Below are positions 1 to 11,650 of a DNA stretch of 33,366 bases, in pieces. Numbering within the stretch: position 1 is the stretch's first letter; each line of letters opens with the position of its first letter. The notes beneath the pieces are model-generated. The model had not been told where the DNA came from. It searched no databases and saw only the letters and a program-made list of their open reading frames with translations. Where the stretch lies: contig NC_049981.1 of the NCBI RefSeq assembly GCF_000003815.2, positions 269,293-302,658 on the forward strand, given 5' to 3'. A program made the position numbers and the translations under genes. Origin of the DNA: Branchiostoma floridae. Its lineage: Eukaryota; Chordata; Leptocardii; Amphioxiformes; Branchiostomatidae.

Positions 1-3000
1 GTATGAACACAAAGCATCGTATGGGCAGAAGGTAGAAACTTATTTGAGTACCCAAAATTACTTTGTAACTTTTCTGCATACGAATGAAGGCTCACCTAGG
101 GGATAGCCGTTAAGCGAACCTTTCGGTAACCGCAAAAAAATGACCCCTTACATTTGGACTTCCCAAATTTCAAACAAAATGTGCGTTACTTTCAACACTT
201 GAATATCATAGTAAAACCATTGGGCAGGAGGTAGAAACTGATTTGAGTACCCAAAAGTACTTTGTATATCTTTTCTACATACGAATGAAGGCTCACCTGG
301 GGGATAACCGCTAACCGCTAAGCGAACCCTTCGGTAACCGCAAAAAAGTGACCCCTTACATTTGGACTTCCCAAATTTCAAACAAAATGTGCGTTACTTT
401 CAACATTTGAATATCATAGTAAAACAATTGGACAGAAGGTAGAAACTTATTTGAGTACCCAAAAGTACTTTGTAACTTTTCTACATACGAATGAAGGCTC
501 ACCTGGGGGATAACCGCTAACCGCTACGCGAACCCTTCGGTAACCGCAAAAAAGTGACCCCTTACATTTGGACTTCCGAAATTTCAAACAAAATGTGCGT
601 TACTTTCAACACTTGAATATCATAGTAAAACCATTGGGCAGAAGGTAGAAACTTATTTGAGTACCCAAAATTACTTTGTAACTTTTCTACATACGAATGA
701 ATTCTCACCTTGGGGATAACCGCTAACCTCTAAGCGAACCCTTCCGGTAACCGCAAAAAAGTGACCCCTTACATTTGGACTTCCGAAATTTCAAACAAAA
801 TGTGCGTTACTTTCAACACTTGAATATCATAGTAAAACCATTGGGCAAAAGGTAGAAACTTATTTGAGCACCCAAAATTACTTTGTAACTTTTCTACATA
901 CGAATGAAGGCTCACCTGGGGGATAACCGCTAACCGCTAAGCGAACCCTTCGGTAACCGCAAAAAAGTGACCTCTTACATTTGGACTTCCTAAATTTCAA
1001 ACAAACTGTGCGTTACTTTCAACACTTGAATATCATAGTATAACCATTGGACAGAAGGTAGAAACTTATTTGAGTACCCAAAATTACTTTGTAACTTTTC
1101 TACATACGAATGAAGGCTCACCTGGGGGATAACCGCTAAGCGAACCCTTCGGTAACCGCAAAAAAGTGACTCCTTACATTTGGACTTCCGAAATTTCAAA
1201 CAAAATGTGCGTTACTTTCAGCACTTGAATATCATAATAAAACCATTGGGCAGAAGGTAGAAACTTATTTGAGTACCCAAAATTACTTTGTAACTTTTCA
1301 ACATACGAATGAAGGCTCACCTGGGGGATAACCGCTAACCGCTAAGCGAACACTTCGGTAACCGCAAAAAAGTGACCCCTAACATTTGGACTTCCTAAAT
1401 TTCAAACAAAATGTGCGTTACTTTCAACACTTGAATATCATAGTAAAACCATTGGGCAGAAGGTAGAAACTTATTTGAGTACCCAAAATTACTTTGTAAG
1501 TTTTCTACATANNNNNNNNNNNNNNNNNNNNNNNNNNNNNNNNNNNNNNNNNNNNNNNNNNNNNNNNNNNNNNNNNNNNNNNNNNNNNNNNNNNNNNNNN
1601 NNNNNNNNNNNNNNNNNNNNNNNNNNNNNNNNNNNNNNNNNNNNNNNNNNNNNNNNNNNNNNNNNNNNNNNNNNNNNNNNNNNNNNNNNNNNNNNNNNNN
1701 NNNNNNNNNNNNNNNNNNNNNNNNNNNNNNNNNNNNNNNNNNNNNNNNNNNNNNNNNNNNNNNNNNNNNNNNNNNNNNNNNNNNNNNNNNNNNNNNNNNN
1801 NNNNNNNNNNNNNNNNNNNNNNNNNNNNNNNNNNNNNNNNNNNNNNNNNNNNNNNNNNNNNNNNNNNNNNNNNNNNNNNNNNNNNNNNNNNNNNNNNNNN
1901 NNNNNNNNNNNNNNNNNNNNNNNNNNNNNNNNNNNNNNNNNNNNNNNNNNNNNNNNNNNNNNNNNNNNNNNNNNNNNNNNNNNNNNNNNNNNNNNNNNNN
2001 NNNNNNNNNNNNNNNNNNNNNNNNNNNNNNNNNNNNNNNNNNNNNNNNNNNNNNNNNNNNNNNNNNNNNNNNNNNNNNNNNNNNNNNNNNNNNNNNNNNN
2101 NNNNNNNNNNNNNNNNNNNNNNNNNNNNNNNNNNNNNNNNNNNNNNNNNNNNNNNNNNNNNNNNNNNNNNNNNNNNNNNNNCAAAACAGTGACCCCTTAC
2201 TTTGGACTTCCTAAATTTCAACAAAATGTTCGTTACTTTCAACACTTGAATATCATAGTAAAACCATTGGACAGAAGGTAGAAACTTATTTGAGTACCCA
2301 AAATTACTTTGTAACTTTTCTACATACGAATGAAGGCTCACCTGGGGGATAACCGCTAACCGCTAAGCGAACCCTTCGGTAACCGCAAAAAAGTGACCCC
2401 TTACATTTGGACTTCCGAAATTTCAAACAAAATGTGCGTTACTTTCAACATTTGAATATCATAGTAAAACCATTGGACAGAAGGTAGAAACTTATTTGAG
2501 TACCCAAAATTATAAATTTACTTTGTAACTTTTCTACATACGAATGAAGGCTCACCTGGGGGATAACCGCTAACCGCTAAGCGAACCCTTCGGTAACCGC
2601 AAAAAAAGTGACCCCTTACATTTGGACTTCCGAAATTTCAAACAAAATGTGCGTTACTTTCAACACTTGAATATCATAGTAAAACCATTGGACAGAAGGT
2701 AGAAACTTGTTTGAGTACCCAAAACTACTTTGTAACTTTTCTACATACGAATGAAGGCTCACCTGGGGGATAACCGCTAACCGCTAAGCGAACCCTTCGG
2801 TAACCGCAAAAAAAGTGACCCCTTACATTTGGACTTCCTAAATTTCAAACAAAATGTTCGTTACTTTCAACACTTGAATATCATAGTAAAACCATTGGAC
2901 AGAAGGTAGAAACTTATTTGAGTACCCAAAATTACTTTGTAACTTTTCTACATACGAATGAAGGCTCACCTGGGGGATAACCGCTAACCGCTAAGCGAAC

Positions 3001-3200
3001 CCTTCGGTAACCGCAAAAAAGTGACCCCTTACATTTGGACTTCCGAAATTTCAAACAAAATGTGCGTTACTTTCAACACTTGAATATCATAGTAAAACCA
3101 TTGGGCAGAAGGTAGAAACTTATTTGAGTACCCAAAATTACTTTGTAACTTTTCTACATACGAATGAAGGCTCACCTGGGGGATAACCGCTAACCGCTAA
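1..3200. repeat. Satellite array, ~206-bp unit
   Basis: Head-to-tail copies of one unit. The anchor GAAGGTAGAAACTT, or a close variant, recurs at 28, 228, 435, 641, 848, 1054, 1253 and 1459, then at 2274, 2480, 2695, 2902 and 3108, giving periods of 199-215 bp and mostly 206-207. Copies differ by few substitutions. The short (199-200 bp) units lack one of two adjacent AACCGCT heptamers, and the copy near 2511 has a small insertion. The array stops inside a unit near 3200, where CCGCTAA is followed by its inverse TTAGCGG. No protein or RNA gene is evident in the unit. The left end lies outside the window. Confidence 0.95.
1512..2181. other. Assembly gap (670 N)
   Basis: An unbroken run of N lies inside the satellite. 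The flanking anchors are 815 bp apart, close to four periods, so the gap probably hides three to four further units. No coding claim is possible across it. Confidence 0.99.
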
Positions 3201-5509
3201 TTATATGTTACTTAGCGGTAAGTCATTTTGACCCACCGGAAGACTATCCTGCACGTCCGGCATGAACTCCGGTCAGATTTGACCTTCGACCCGCTGGTAT
3301 ATTTGATAAGTTCACATAGCACAATATTCATGGGCTACCCCGTGGTAGTTTGGGCGCCGCAGATTTTGCGTGTGAAATTCGCGAGTCTGTCGTTGGTAGT
3401 ATTGGAATAGGTCAGTTTTGATGTAGTGTGACTTGAGTTTCGATATTTGTTTGGCTGTTTAGAATTTTGCGCATGAATCCGTTCCCTGCTAGCTACTTCC
3501 GTTTGTCGGCTGCATTATGGTGACCTCCGCTCGGGTTCAAATGAAATTGTACTTTTAGGAGAAGGGGCATAAAAATGTACCCTCATTTTAATATATACTC
3601 GGTACAAAATAATGAGTTTGATACCATACTAAGGAAAGGTAATCATACCAGCTTTCAATTGATATACAATACATTGAAATTGATGCATATGCAGAAACAT
3701 TAGAAATATGATCAACCAAAGTTGCTATGCCAAACTTGTTGTGCCGAGTTTATTTTGTACATCTTACCCTGAACTTCAACGTATTTTATTTTTTAATTAC
3801 TTTGTACCCTGCTATAAATTTTTAGCCCTCGAACCTCCTCACTTCTCTGTCATAATAACTCCCCCCCCCCCTCACATGTAGTGAGAATCGGTCGGACTAC
3901 GAGTTCCCCTCTTCCCGTCAGGGTCATGCCTCCTTGTAATCTAGAGCTCGCAGACTCGTCATCCGATCAATTTTCGCTCCATTTCTGGGGGTATATTATC
4001 AACAATGAAAATCCCCATAGACGAAAAACTGTGTTCCCCTACGGTCTACCTTTAACTGCACCGCAAACACAGAAAGTGGTCGTGGCGTAAAAAGCAAGAA
4101 GGTCCACACGTACAATTTGAACCTGAACTATCTTGCTGTGTTACCCCATATTATAGAAGATGACCACAGAGTTCAACTGAAAGCTGGTAGATATAAGATT
4201 AAATTCTGTAAACTTTGTCCATTTCCATATCAAATGCGTAGTATTAGCAGTTAGAGTCTTTTTTACTATATAAGTATTAAACTCCACGCCACATAACAGG
4301 AAGAAACAGAGTACGTCATCCTATCATTCTTCTTACCAGGCTGATAATTGCTTCAAGACTACCCTGAGGTCATAGGGTTGTTCTGACGTTTTAAGACAAG
4401 ACTGAGGCATACATGCCCACACATACACACAAACACACATAGGCACAAACATGACGGCCTGGCGACTTGAACCAAAATTACAGTGTTCTAAATTTGAATC
4501 TAAATTTGATTCCATTCTGAAACATGTGTAAAATCTTAGTATAGTTCCGCAAGCATTTCTGAAACATCAAGAATCGCATTGGTAATACTCTCGTATGGTT
4601 GTCTGAGTTAATAGTAATAAAGCTGATTGTCATGTCTTAAATCCCTACATCCATTCGAAGAATTGTGTGTGTGTGTGAGGGGGGGGGGGGTATTCTAGAA
4701 GAGCAGCAAGAATGGGTCCGGCCTCCTAAAAATCTGACTAGGATATCAGGGCGAACTGCAAAATGTTTGCCAAGGATGTACCCTGGTCTATGTAATCTTT
4801 AACAAGATAAACTGGTACAATAATTATCGGATGCAGCGTTACATACAGACAACGTTACATACATGTATGTAGTATGTAACGCATGTATTTTCATTAACGT
4901 TAACAGCCTATTACGTACATAATTCTATTGACATTTGATAAATTGTAACGAGGAAGCCACCCACCTCAGACATTTGTGTTGCACCAGGCAGTCAAGTCGT
5001 ACTCTATGAAGATGATCTTTGCAGCTTTGTTCACTGATTTCCATTGGAATGACGAAATCTCACGATACCACTTGCCCAAAGTTAATAAAGTACCCCTGAT
5101 ATATCCGTATAGTTCACAACAGGCGCAGCCCTCCTCTACTGCATGTGGTATCCAAGTACTAGTATATGCAGTGAAAGAGAACAAATGCTACTCTCTCAAC
5201 GTTCGTTTTGACCGGTCCGCCATTTTGGATGCCGAAGTCTCGTACCCAGAACACTGCGAGATCTGACCTGGACACAAGAGACAGGATAATGGTCGGGTTC
5301 CAATTGATTGATAATTAGCTGCTTCGTTAACAATTAAGCAGAAAAAAAGATTATTCACATTTTAAGAAATAGTTGGTGAAAGATACGGCGATCTATAACA
5401 GGATAGGCCGATTTTCACGACCCTTCTTAGATATTTAGTCCGCCCGTAAAAATTGTTCCGCCCTCCAACAATCTTCCAAATGGAGTGATCTACGTGATGA
5501 CAATGGGGC
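3201..5509. other. Non-coding stretch, no gene recognised
   Basis: I see no exon with a recognisable protein segment and good splice sites. Open frames here (for example 3881-4090 and 4976-5266, both plus strand) are short, match no family I know and have no supporting context. A short GT tract followed by a G run lies at about 4664-4690, and a short palindromic ACATACATGTATGT lies near 4860. Confidence 0.6.
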
Positions 5510-5880
5510 CGCGGTGATTTCATTATATGGCTGACATCGTCTGGAAAACTCAAAACTGATGCGAGCTTGCGCGCGTGCGAATAAAAAGCTTGACACAAAG
5601 TTGTCTGCATTACGAAATATTAGTGGTCAATAAGGTTGAATAAATGACCAAACACACGGAGTATGGAATATCTAAGACAATGTAATTGTTGATTTCATTA
5701 TGTGGATAACATTTTTGGAGCCCCAAAAGTCAAAACTGATGCAATCCTGCGAAGAAAAAAAAAATTTACCATAAAAAAATTATTTTCATTATTAAATCTC
5801 TAAGTGTTCAGGAAGGCTGTACAAATGACTAAACACACAGAACATGATAAACATACGAACAATATATGTCTAGATTTGTC
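5510..5880. repeat. Diverged ~178-bp tandem repeat
   Basis: Two consecutive diverged copies. GATTTCATTAT...CAAAACTGATGC occurs near 5514 and again near 5692. AAATGACCAAACACACGGAG near 5643 matches AAATGACTAAACACACAGAA near 5823. A further fragment (AATGACTTAACACGC) lies in intron 1 of the downstream gene near 14044, so this is a dispersed family. No coding content was recognised. Confidence 0.65.
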
Positions 5881-6149
5881 AATTCTTTACATAATCTATG
5901 ACGTAACGAATTGGATATTGGCTTTGCTTACGACTTTTGGGAAAGGTAGACGTAGTAGTGGAACGATATTGTAATTTTCTGGTGGGCGGACCAATTCTAA
6001 TGCCAGTAACTGCCTAGCCAATAATTTGAGAAAACCGGCCAACAGGCATGTTGGCTGTTGTTCAGAGCATAGTCGCTAGGAGTCGCAACATGTACGACGT
6101 GACATGATGGAAACTGTTGTTACCTTGCCCTCTACCTCAATTGATCAAT

Positions 6150-6175
6150 GAATCAATCAATCAATCAATCAATCA

Positions 6176-6209
<34 letters not shown>

Positions 6210-6415
6210 TAAACTACCTATCTGTCTATCTAGTATCTAATAGTATAACGCTATAACTATCTAAAATTATGTAACTATCTATCTATATCTATATGTCTGT
6301 CTGTGTAACTATCGATGTAACTAACTATCTATTTATCTGTCTGTCTGTCTATCTATTAATCTATCTATGTATTTAATTAATCGATCTATCACCTATCTAT
6401 CTGTCTATCTATCTA
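6150..6415. repeat. Compound tetranucleotide microsatellite
   Basis: A run of AATC repeats (about 6150-6178) passes into TATC repeats (about 6177-6200), then into degenerate TATC/TGTC/TTTC units to about 6415. Confidence 0.9.
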
Positions 6416-8432
6416 AATTTAGTACCGACATGTATCTACTAGTATCTTTCCCCTGGTTTTGACGTCAAGCTACTGGAATTTGTTCTTCCACGTCTTTCGA
6501 CCCTGACATCGATATTTCTCCCCGATCCTAGCTGTCTTCTTCTTCCCCCGTGTCTGCCCCTCTTACCCCCTGTCTGACTGTGTCTCTCCTTCCATTCATC
6601 TCTTGCTGAAGATGACGTCAAGGTACAGGAATTTACCCTGAACCCCTACATCTCCCCAACATGGCATGCCCCATAGTACCCCTACTCTCCTCCAAGTAGA
6701 TGTTTGGAGGGGGCTATTACCGTTTTCTGATGATCCGTTTCCCTCAATCTTATTTTGAGGGGCAATATTGTCGGAAAACAACATAATCTTCTCAAGAGGG
6801 TCTGCATGGGGGTCCCGACAAAGCTTTGCGCTGAATTCAGAAGAACGCCCTATGCATTACAGCTAAGATCAAGGCGGGGAAATATGCATTTTTGTTTTTC
6901 AAATGACGTGAGTAAAATAGCTTTGCATGCGAATCAAGGCGAAATTGTTTGTCTGCGCCTTGAAGTAGTGCTCGTATGGTTAACTTAAAGACTATGTAGA
7001 AAGAGCCCGATAACGTTTGCTTGGAGAGTAGCCATCACCACGGTACCCCTTCCCTCTCCCTACACGTGTTTTTGGTTCACCTCGTGCCGAACTAAGACCA
7101 AAGGTTGACCAGTCGAGGGTTAGTAGAGGGCTGGGTATCAGGTCTGAGGACGACCTTCAAATACTTACTCGTGCTATAAATTCCCCACGTTGTTGTCGCC
7201 TGCCCATAGACGGTACCGACACCAGGCTTGTTTGATGGCACTTGTGCTGGATGAAAATTGCAAGGCCAGACCTAGTTCTACACGTGTGTCCATATTTTAA
7301 TTATACAAATAGAAATTAAGAAAGCGTTTAGAATTTCTTTTCTGCAATTGGCATTGTTGTTCAAGTTTTCAAACAAAATATACTAACCATTATGATAGTA
7401 GCCTTGATAGAGCTAGGATCATACTCATAAAGAAGTACACATGGTAACTTTGAGAGGACTTGTAATACTGATCTAAAACGTGGGTTATAAAATTACATAG
7501 GTTTACCTTCTTCTCGTCTCTTAGTGATGTTGAAATATATGTTCAGATTTTTCAATAGTAGACATAGATTCAATCCAGGACTGTCTTCTTTCTCGTCTCT
7601 TGGTGATGTTAAAATATAGGCTGAGATGTGTTTGTACAATATGGTATGGTCAAAACGCAAAAACGTTCCTATATAGAAGATACATAGAACTTAATTGCAC
7701 GACAACTGTAAAGGTTTCAATGTGTGGCAACTTGTACATACAAAACTGTTTAACTACATGAGTTGTTAATATCTAACAATTCTAAGAAACTAATCTATTT
7801 TACGAATGGTAATAGTAATAACAATCAGGCTAGCGTTATGTGCTGCTTCAGGACAGTATGATATTGTCTCGTTTTTAAGGAGTTGTATATGAATTGACCG
7901 ACATAGGCAGATATATCAACAGAACATTATAGTATCATACACATTTATTAAACATTTTTGTCTTTATATGTGGTAACATTGTATCATAAGTTGGACACCC
8001 ATTATAAAGCCGAATTCATTATCAATATCATCATGGCGTGTTGGACACAGTCTTTCATATAGAAGTAGTCACCTCAAGCAAATCTACATGACATAGAGTA
8101 CATCATGTAAATTTATCAAACGACCCCCATGTGGTGGACCCACCTGAGCTGCGACCATGTGTTTTGCAGGCCGAACAAAAATGACCGGAATGTTCTCCGC
8201 ACACATGGCTGTCGTGCAGTCTCTAAAGGAAGCATTTAAACGCTGTCTTGTCGTCATCTGTAGAATCCTCGCAAATCGTAGACAGCCAAGTGCAAATGTA
8301 AAACGTCTGTACAAGACACACTAGGAACACAGAGAGTCCTTCACCTCTTTGAAAAAAGTCTCAAGAAAAACTAGGATCGTCGTCGATTTTCTGAAAGCTG
8401 CACGAAAATAAAGGTAAAGTTATGGTCATGGG
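6416..8432. other. Non-coding stretch, no gene recognised
   Basis: No supported gene. A small internal duplication is visible: TCTCGTCTCTTAGTGATGTT near 7512 recurs with changes near 7592, about 80 bp later. The minus-strand open frame 8084-8314 (76 codons) has no recognisable family and no splice context. Confidence 0.55.
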
Positions 8433-8614
8433 CGTGTCTTTGTGTGTGTTTGTGTGTCTTTGTGTGTATGTGTGTGTGTGTGTATGTGTGTGTATGTGTA
8501 TGTGTGTGTGTGTGCGTACGTGCGTGCGTGCGTGTGTGTACATGTGCATGTGCATGTGCATGTGTGTGCGTGCGTGTGTGTTTGTGTGTGTGTGCGTGCG
8601 TGTGTGCGTGTGTA
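8433..8614. repeat. GT microsatellite with GTGCAT and GTGC variants
   Basis: About 180 bp of alternating purine-pyrimidine sequence, mostly GT on the plus strand with CGTGCG and GTGCAT interruptions. Long open frames in several reading frames here are artefacts of the repeat. Confidence 0.95.
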
Positions 8615-8906
8615 TGATCGTTAAAGGCGACAAGTTGGCGACTGTTAGCGAATATCATTTCGAACAGAACTCAACATGAGAGGTTCAGGTCTATTCTCGT
8701 TTTTTGTATCCAAATCATTTAGTAACGAACGACAAAATGACGTTGAGGGATAGATTTTCATGTTCTGAACAGTCCCCTCCCATGGAGTAATGCGGCCCAA
8801 ACTTTCCCCAACGCTTAAGCCCTACGTCGCCACGTGGCAGTGGAATCCCTAACCGCACTGGAATCGGCGACTACAGGAGCTTTGGAAGAAACATCGGTGT
8901 TCGCTC

Positions 8907-8953
8907 GTTACCAAGGAAACGGCGTGTAGAACTGTTAGCGTTACCACGGCAAC
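8907..8953. promoter_or_regulatory. Pair of RFX-type X-box motifs
   Basis: GTTACCAAGGAAAC at 8907-8920 and GTTACCACGGCAAC at 8940-8953 both resemble the RFX X-box (half sites GTTRCC and GGYAAC around a short centre). The second is close to a full palindromic match. They start 33 bp apart, about 4.8 kb upstream of the LamG/lectin/EGF start codon. Motif matches alone do not prove binding, and the target gene is unknown. Confidence 0.4.
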
Positions 8954-9542
8954 GGTGATTCTAGATCTGCAGGTGGGTGTTATATGATATATTAATGATA
9001 AATATACGTTCACTTTCCGTTGTTCAAATATATGTATAACATATGTTTCGGTAGAAGCCTGTTTCTAATTTCTCCAGTGTATTGTGAGAGTATAAATTGA
9101 CGATTCTATTATTGTGCCGTGCCAACAAGATTATTGACCCATTATATATTAGGAATACATTTTCCTACCATTTCTTTGCATATTAAGCTAACCTTTAAGA
9201 ATTGTAGTCTACCACAAGAAACACGACTGTTTTGCTCTTGAGAACATTTTCAATCTTCGGGCCAGAGTCTTACATAAAGCCCCTTTAAGAAGTTTGTATT
9301 GACCCAGCCATGACCCAGATATCTCCTTACTAAGACGGGTCAAGAAAACCTTGGCTCAAGTGACCACCGATGACCTCTTGAAGTCGTTTGAGTTGCATAA
9401 AAAGGTGTTTAGGAGTAATCTATACGTCGTGCGATCTTTGTGCAATAACAAAAACGGATATTCTTGGAACAGCCGTGCTGAGAAAATTAGCCGTCTTGTA
9501 ACGGAACATACGGTCTTTAAGTTATATCCCCATGCTTGTCGG

Positions 9543-9995
9543 TAGGGGTGGGTACCGTTACAGTGTACCGGTACAAAACCGGTTTTTCTCATTGGACCGG
9601 TCCAGAAAAACCGGACCTGAAAAAAAAATCTGTAGACCGGATGTTGGACCAATAGGAAAATGAACAGATTATATGATCGGGCTTTCACACGTTTTGGGGC
9701 TTACTGGTCGAGGAAAATAACAAGAGCGAAGTAGAGTAGAGTCTATAGTCATTTCTAACAAGTTTTACAGTCAATCGTACAGAGGTAGTTAGCCTTGTAG
9801 GATTTAAAACGCCAGTTGGAGTCGAATACTACACAAAACAAATTTCTTTGTAGCGAAATTGAATATTGTTTTGAGTATCGTCCATTCACTAGTTTTCACA
9901 TACTGAATCCGGTTCAGGTTCAGGTCCGGACCTGGATCTGATCCTCTGGACCTGAACCGGACCTGGACCTGAATTTTCTGTACCGGCACTCCCTA
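9543..9995. mobile_element. hAT-like MITE, non-autonomous, 453 bp
   Basis: The left end TAGGGGTGGGTACCG and the reverse complement of the right end (TAGGGAGTGCCGGTAC) form imperfect terminal inverted repeats with the YAGGG start typical of hAT elements. The flanks CTTGTCGG (9535-9542) and GTTGTCGG (9996-10003) match at 7 of 8 positions, as expected for an 8-bp hAT target-site duplication. Subterminal regions are packed with CCGGACC, CCGGTCC and GGACCTG motifs, which could be transposase-binding repeats. There is no transposase frame, so it would have depended on an autonomous relative. Confidence 0.7.
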
Positions 9996-10003
9996 GTTGT
10001 CGG

Positions 10004-11392
10004 CTATTAGTTTTAGCACAGCCTCCCTTCTACGGCATCAAAACCGTGCCACAACCTAATGGCCAGACGAATGTGACCCCATTATCATCAGATCTAAAGT
10101 GACGCAGTTAAACGAACGTGTATATCAAGTCCGTAGGGTTTTTCGCATATTTTTTATACGCAGTCGTAAGGACAACATGCAACTCATACGCATCTCAAAC
10201 GTTTTTCGTCCGCTTTAGGTACCCGTGCTGCGTAAGGTTGCCTGTGAAAAAAATGTCAGTAGAACCTCATACGAATTTGATATACAAGCCGCGTGTGCCT
10301 ATACCTCCAGGGGACGTTCACACATGTGCTCATATTGAAGGCAGTATTCATTATTTTGGTTTAGGTAAAGTTTGCGGGATCAAGGTTTTTTTCTTATACT
10401 TAAACCCGACGTTACGAGTATATAGCCCTGTTGTTGAACAGAAAAAGAAAAACACGAATTCTTCTCACTCTGCAAAGGAAGTGAAAATCCCTTTTTGTTT
10501 ACTCAGCAAACCTGGGGTTTGACCTGCTGACCCACTTACCCTGGTAATGTCAAACCGTGTCTGTTGTCAAAGCCAGGCCCTGGGAAAAAGGACCCGATCG
10601 ACTCTAGTCGCAAAACCTTGCATATTCTAGCTTTAATCTAGGTCGACCGTTGATAGGAGACATAGAAATTCAGATGCAAAAATCTGGGAGATAAAATTCA
10701 AAACAGACTTGTATTTCACATTAATGTTTTATAGTTTCTTTGTTTTTTTACGCTGTATGTGGTTTGTTGTCTTTTTACCCATACTTGTAAGTTTTGCATA
10801 AGGTTCATTATAGCGTCAATGGTAACAAGGGTCCAATTAAGGACGCCGCCAATGTTCCGCATGTTTAACACAGAGAAGATAAAGGGCTTTAGTCTGTTTT
10901 TCCCTTGTAAACCCTACTGTGCAGTTGTGCCGATACGTTTAAGCTCTCCTATATATAGTCTAATGTCTCCAGGGGGCTAGCGTGTTCTGATTTACCCTGC
11001 GTTACTTGATCTTACTTCACATCTTCGCCTCCAGTGCTTTTCTCGGACCGTCTGTTATTTCATCCGCTTGCAGCTCCCGTGGTAAACTGTCCCTGAATGA
11101 ACCTCAATGATTCTGACATACAGACTCCGTGTCTAAAGGTAATGGTATGCCCACATTCACCCAACGTCGTCGTACAATTTTGATGTCGCAGTATTTACAA
11201 GCAGGCTGACAGAACCAACCACCGACACGGGTTTAAGCGGAAGGCTTTCCTAGTAAAAAGGCAGATGAGTTTTTACAGGACACACATGTGCGGCTATCCA
11301 AGGGATGCCATCGTTTGAGATCGTACAGCAATTGTACAACGTTTGTATTCGCGCCCTAACGGTAACGTTGCGCTTTTACATGACAAGAAACC
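10004..11392. other. Non-coding stretch, no gene recognised
   Basis: The longest open frame (10118-10522, plus strand, 134 codons) shows no recognisable domain, no convincing signal peptide and no splice-linked partner, so I do not call it a gene. Nothing else stands out. Confidence 0.5.
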
Positions 11393-11650
11393 ATGACACA
11401 GACACAGACACACACATACAGACACGCACACACACATACACTCACACCGCGCACAAACACACACGCACGCACACACACACATACACACACATATACGCGC
11501 GTACACACACACACACATACACACACACACATGCACATGCATACACACGCGCGCACACATGCACACAACATGCACATACAAACACACACACAGACACACA
11601 TACATACACACGCGCGCGCGCGTGCACACACACACACATACGTACACACA
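11393..11650. repeat. CA microsatellite with (CG)n core
   Basis: About 258 bp of CA-rich alternating purine-pyrimidine sequence. Near 11608-11650 an uninterrupted CG run is joined directly to CA and TACGTA repeats. Open frames here in both directions only reflect the repeat. Confidence 0.95.

Noticed and set aside
148-1199. Minus-strand frames of about 70-77 codons in the satellite
   Set aside because: They recur only because the unit is repeated. Stops and frame changes differ between units, and no start is conserved.
1475-2341. Long open frames spanning the N run
   Set aside because: They exist only because N contains no stop codon.
1-3200. CRISPR-like array
   Set aside because: The whole ~206-bp unit is repeated, without short repeats and unique spacers, and the DNA is animal.
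4976-5266. 96-codon plus-strand frame
   Set aside because: Not recognised, and the opposite strand is similarly open over the same bases, which points to chance.
8361-8679. Overlapping open frames on both strands in the GT tract
   Set aside because: All are translations of a dinucleotide repeat (alternating Cys/Val or His/Thr) with no gene context.
10118-10522. 134-codon plus-strand frame
   Set aside because: No recognisable domain, odd composition, no splice partner; length alone is not enough in this AT-rich DNA.
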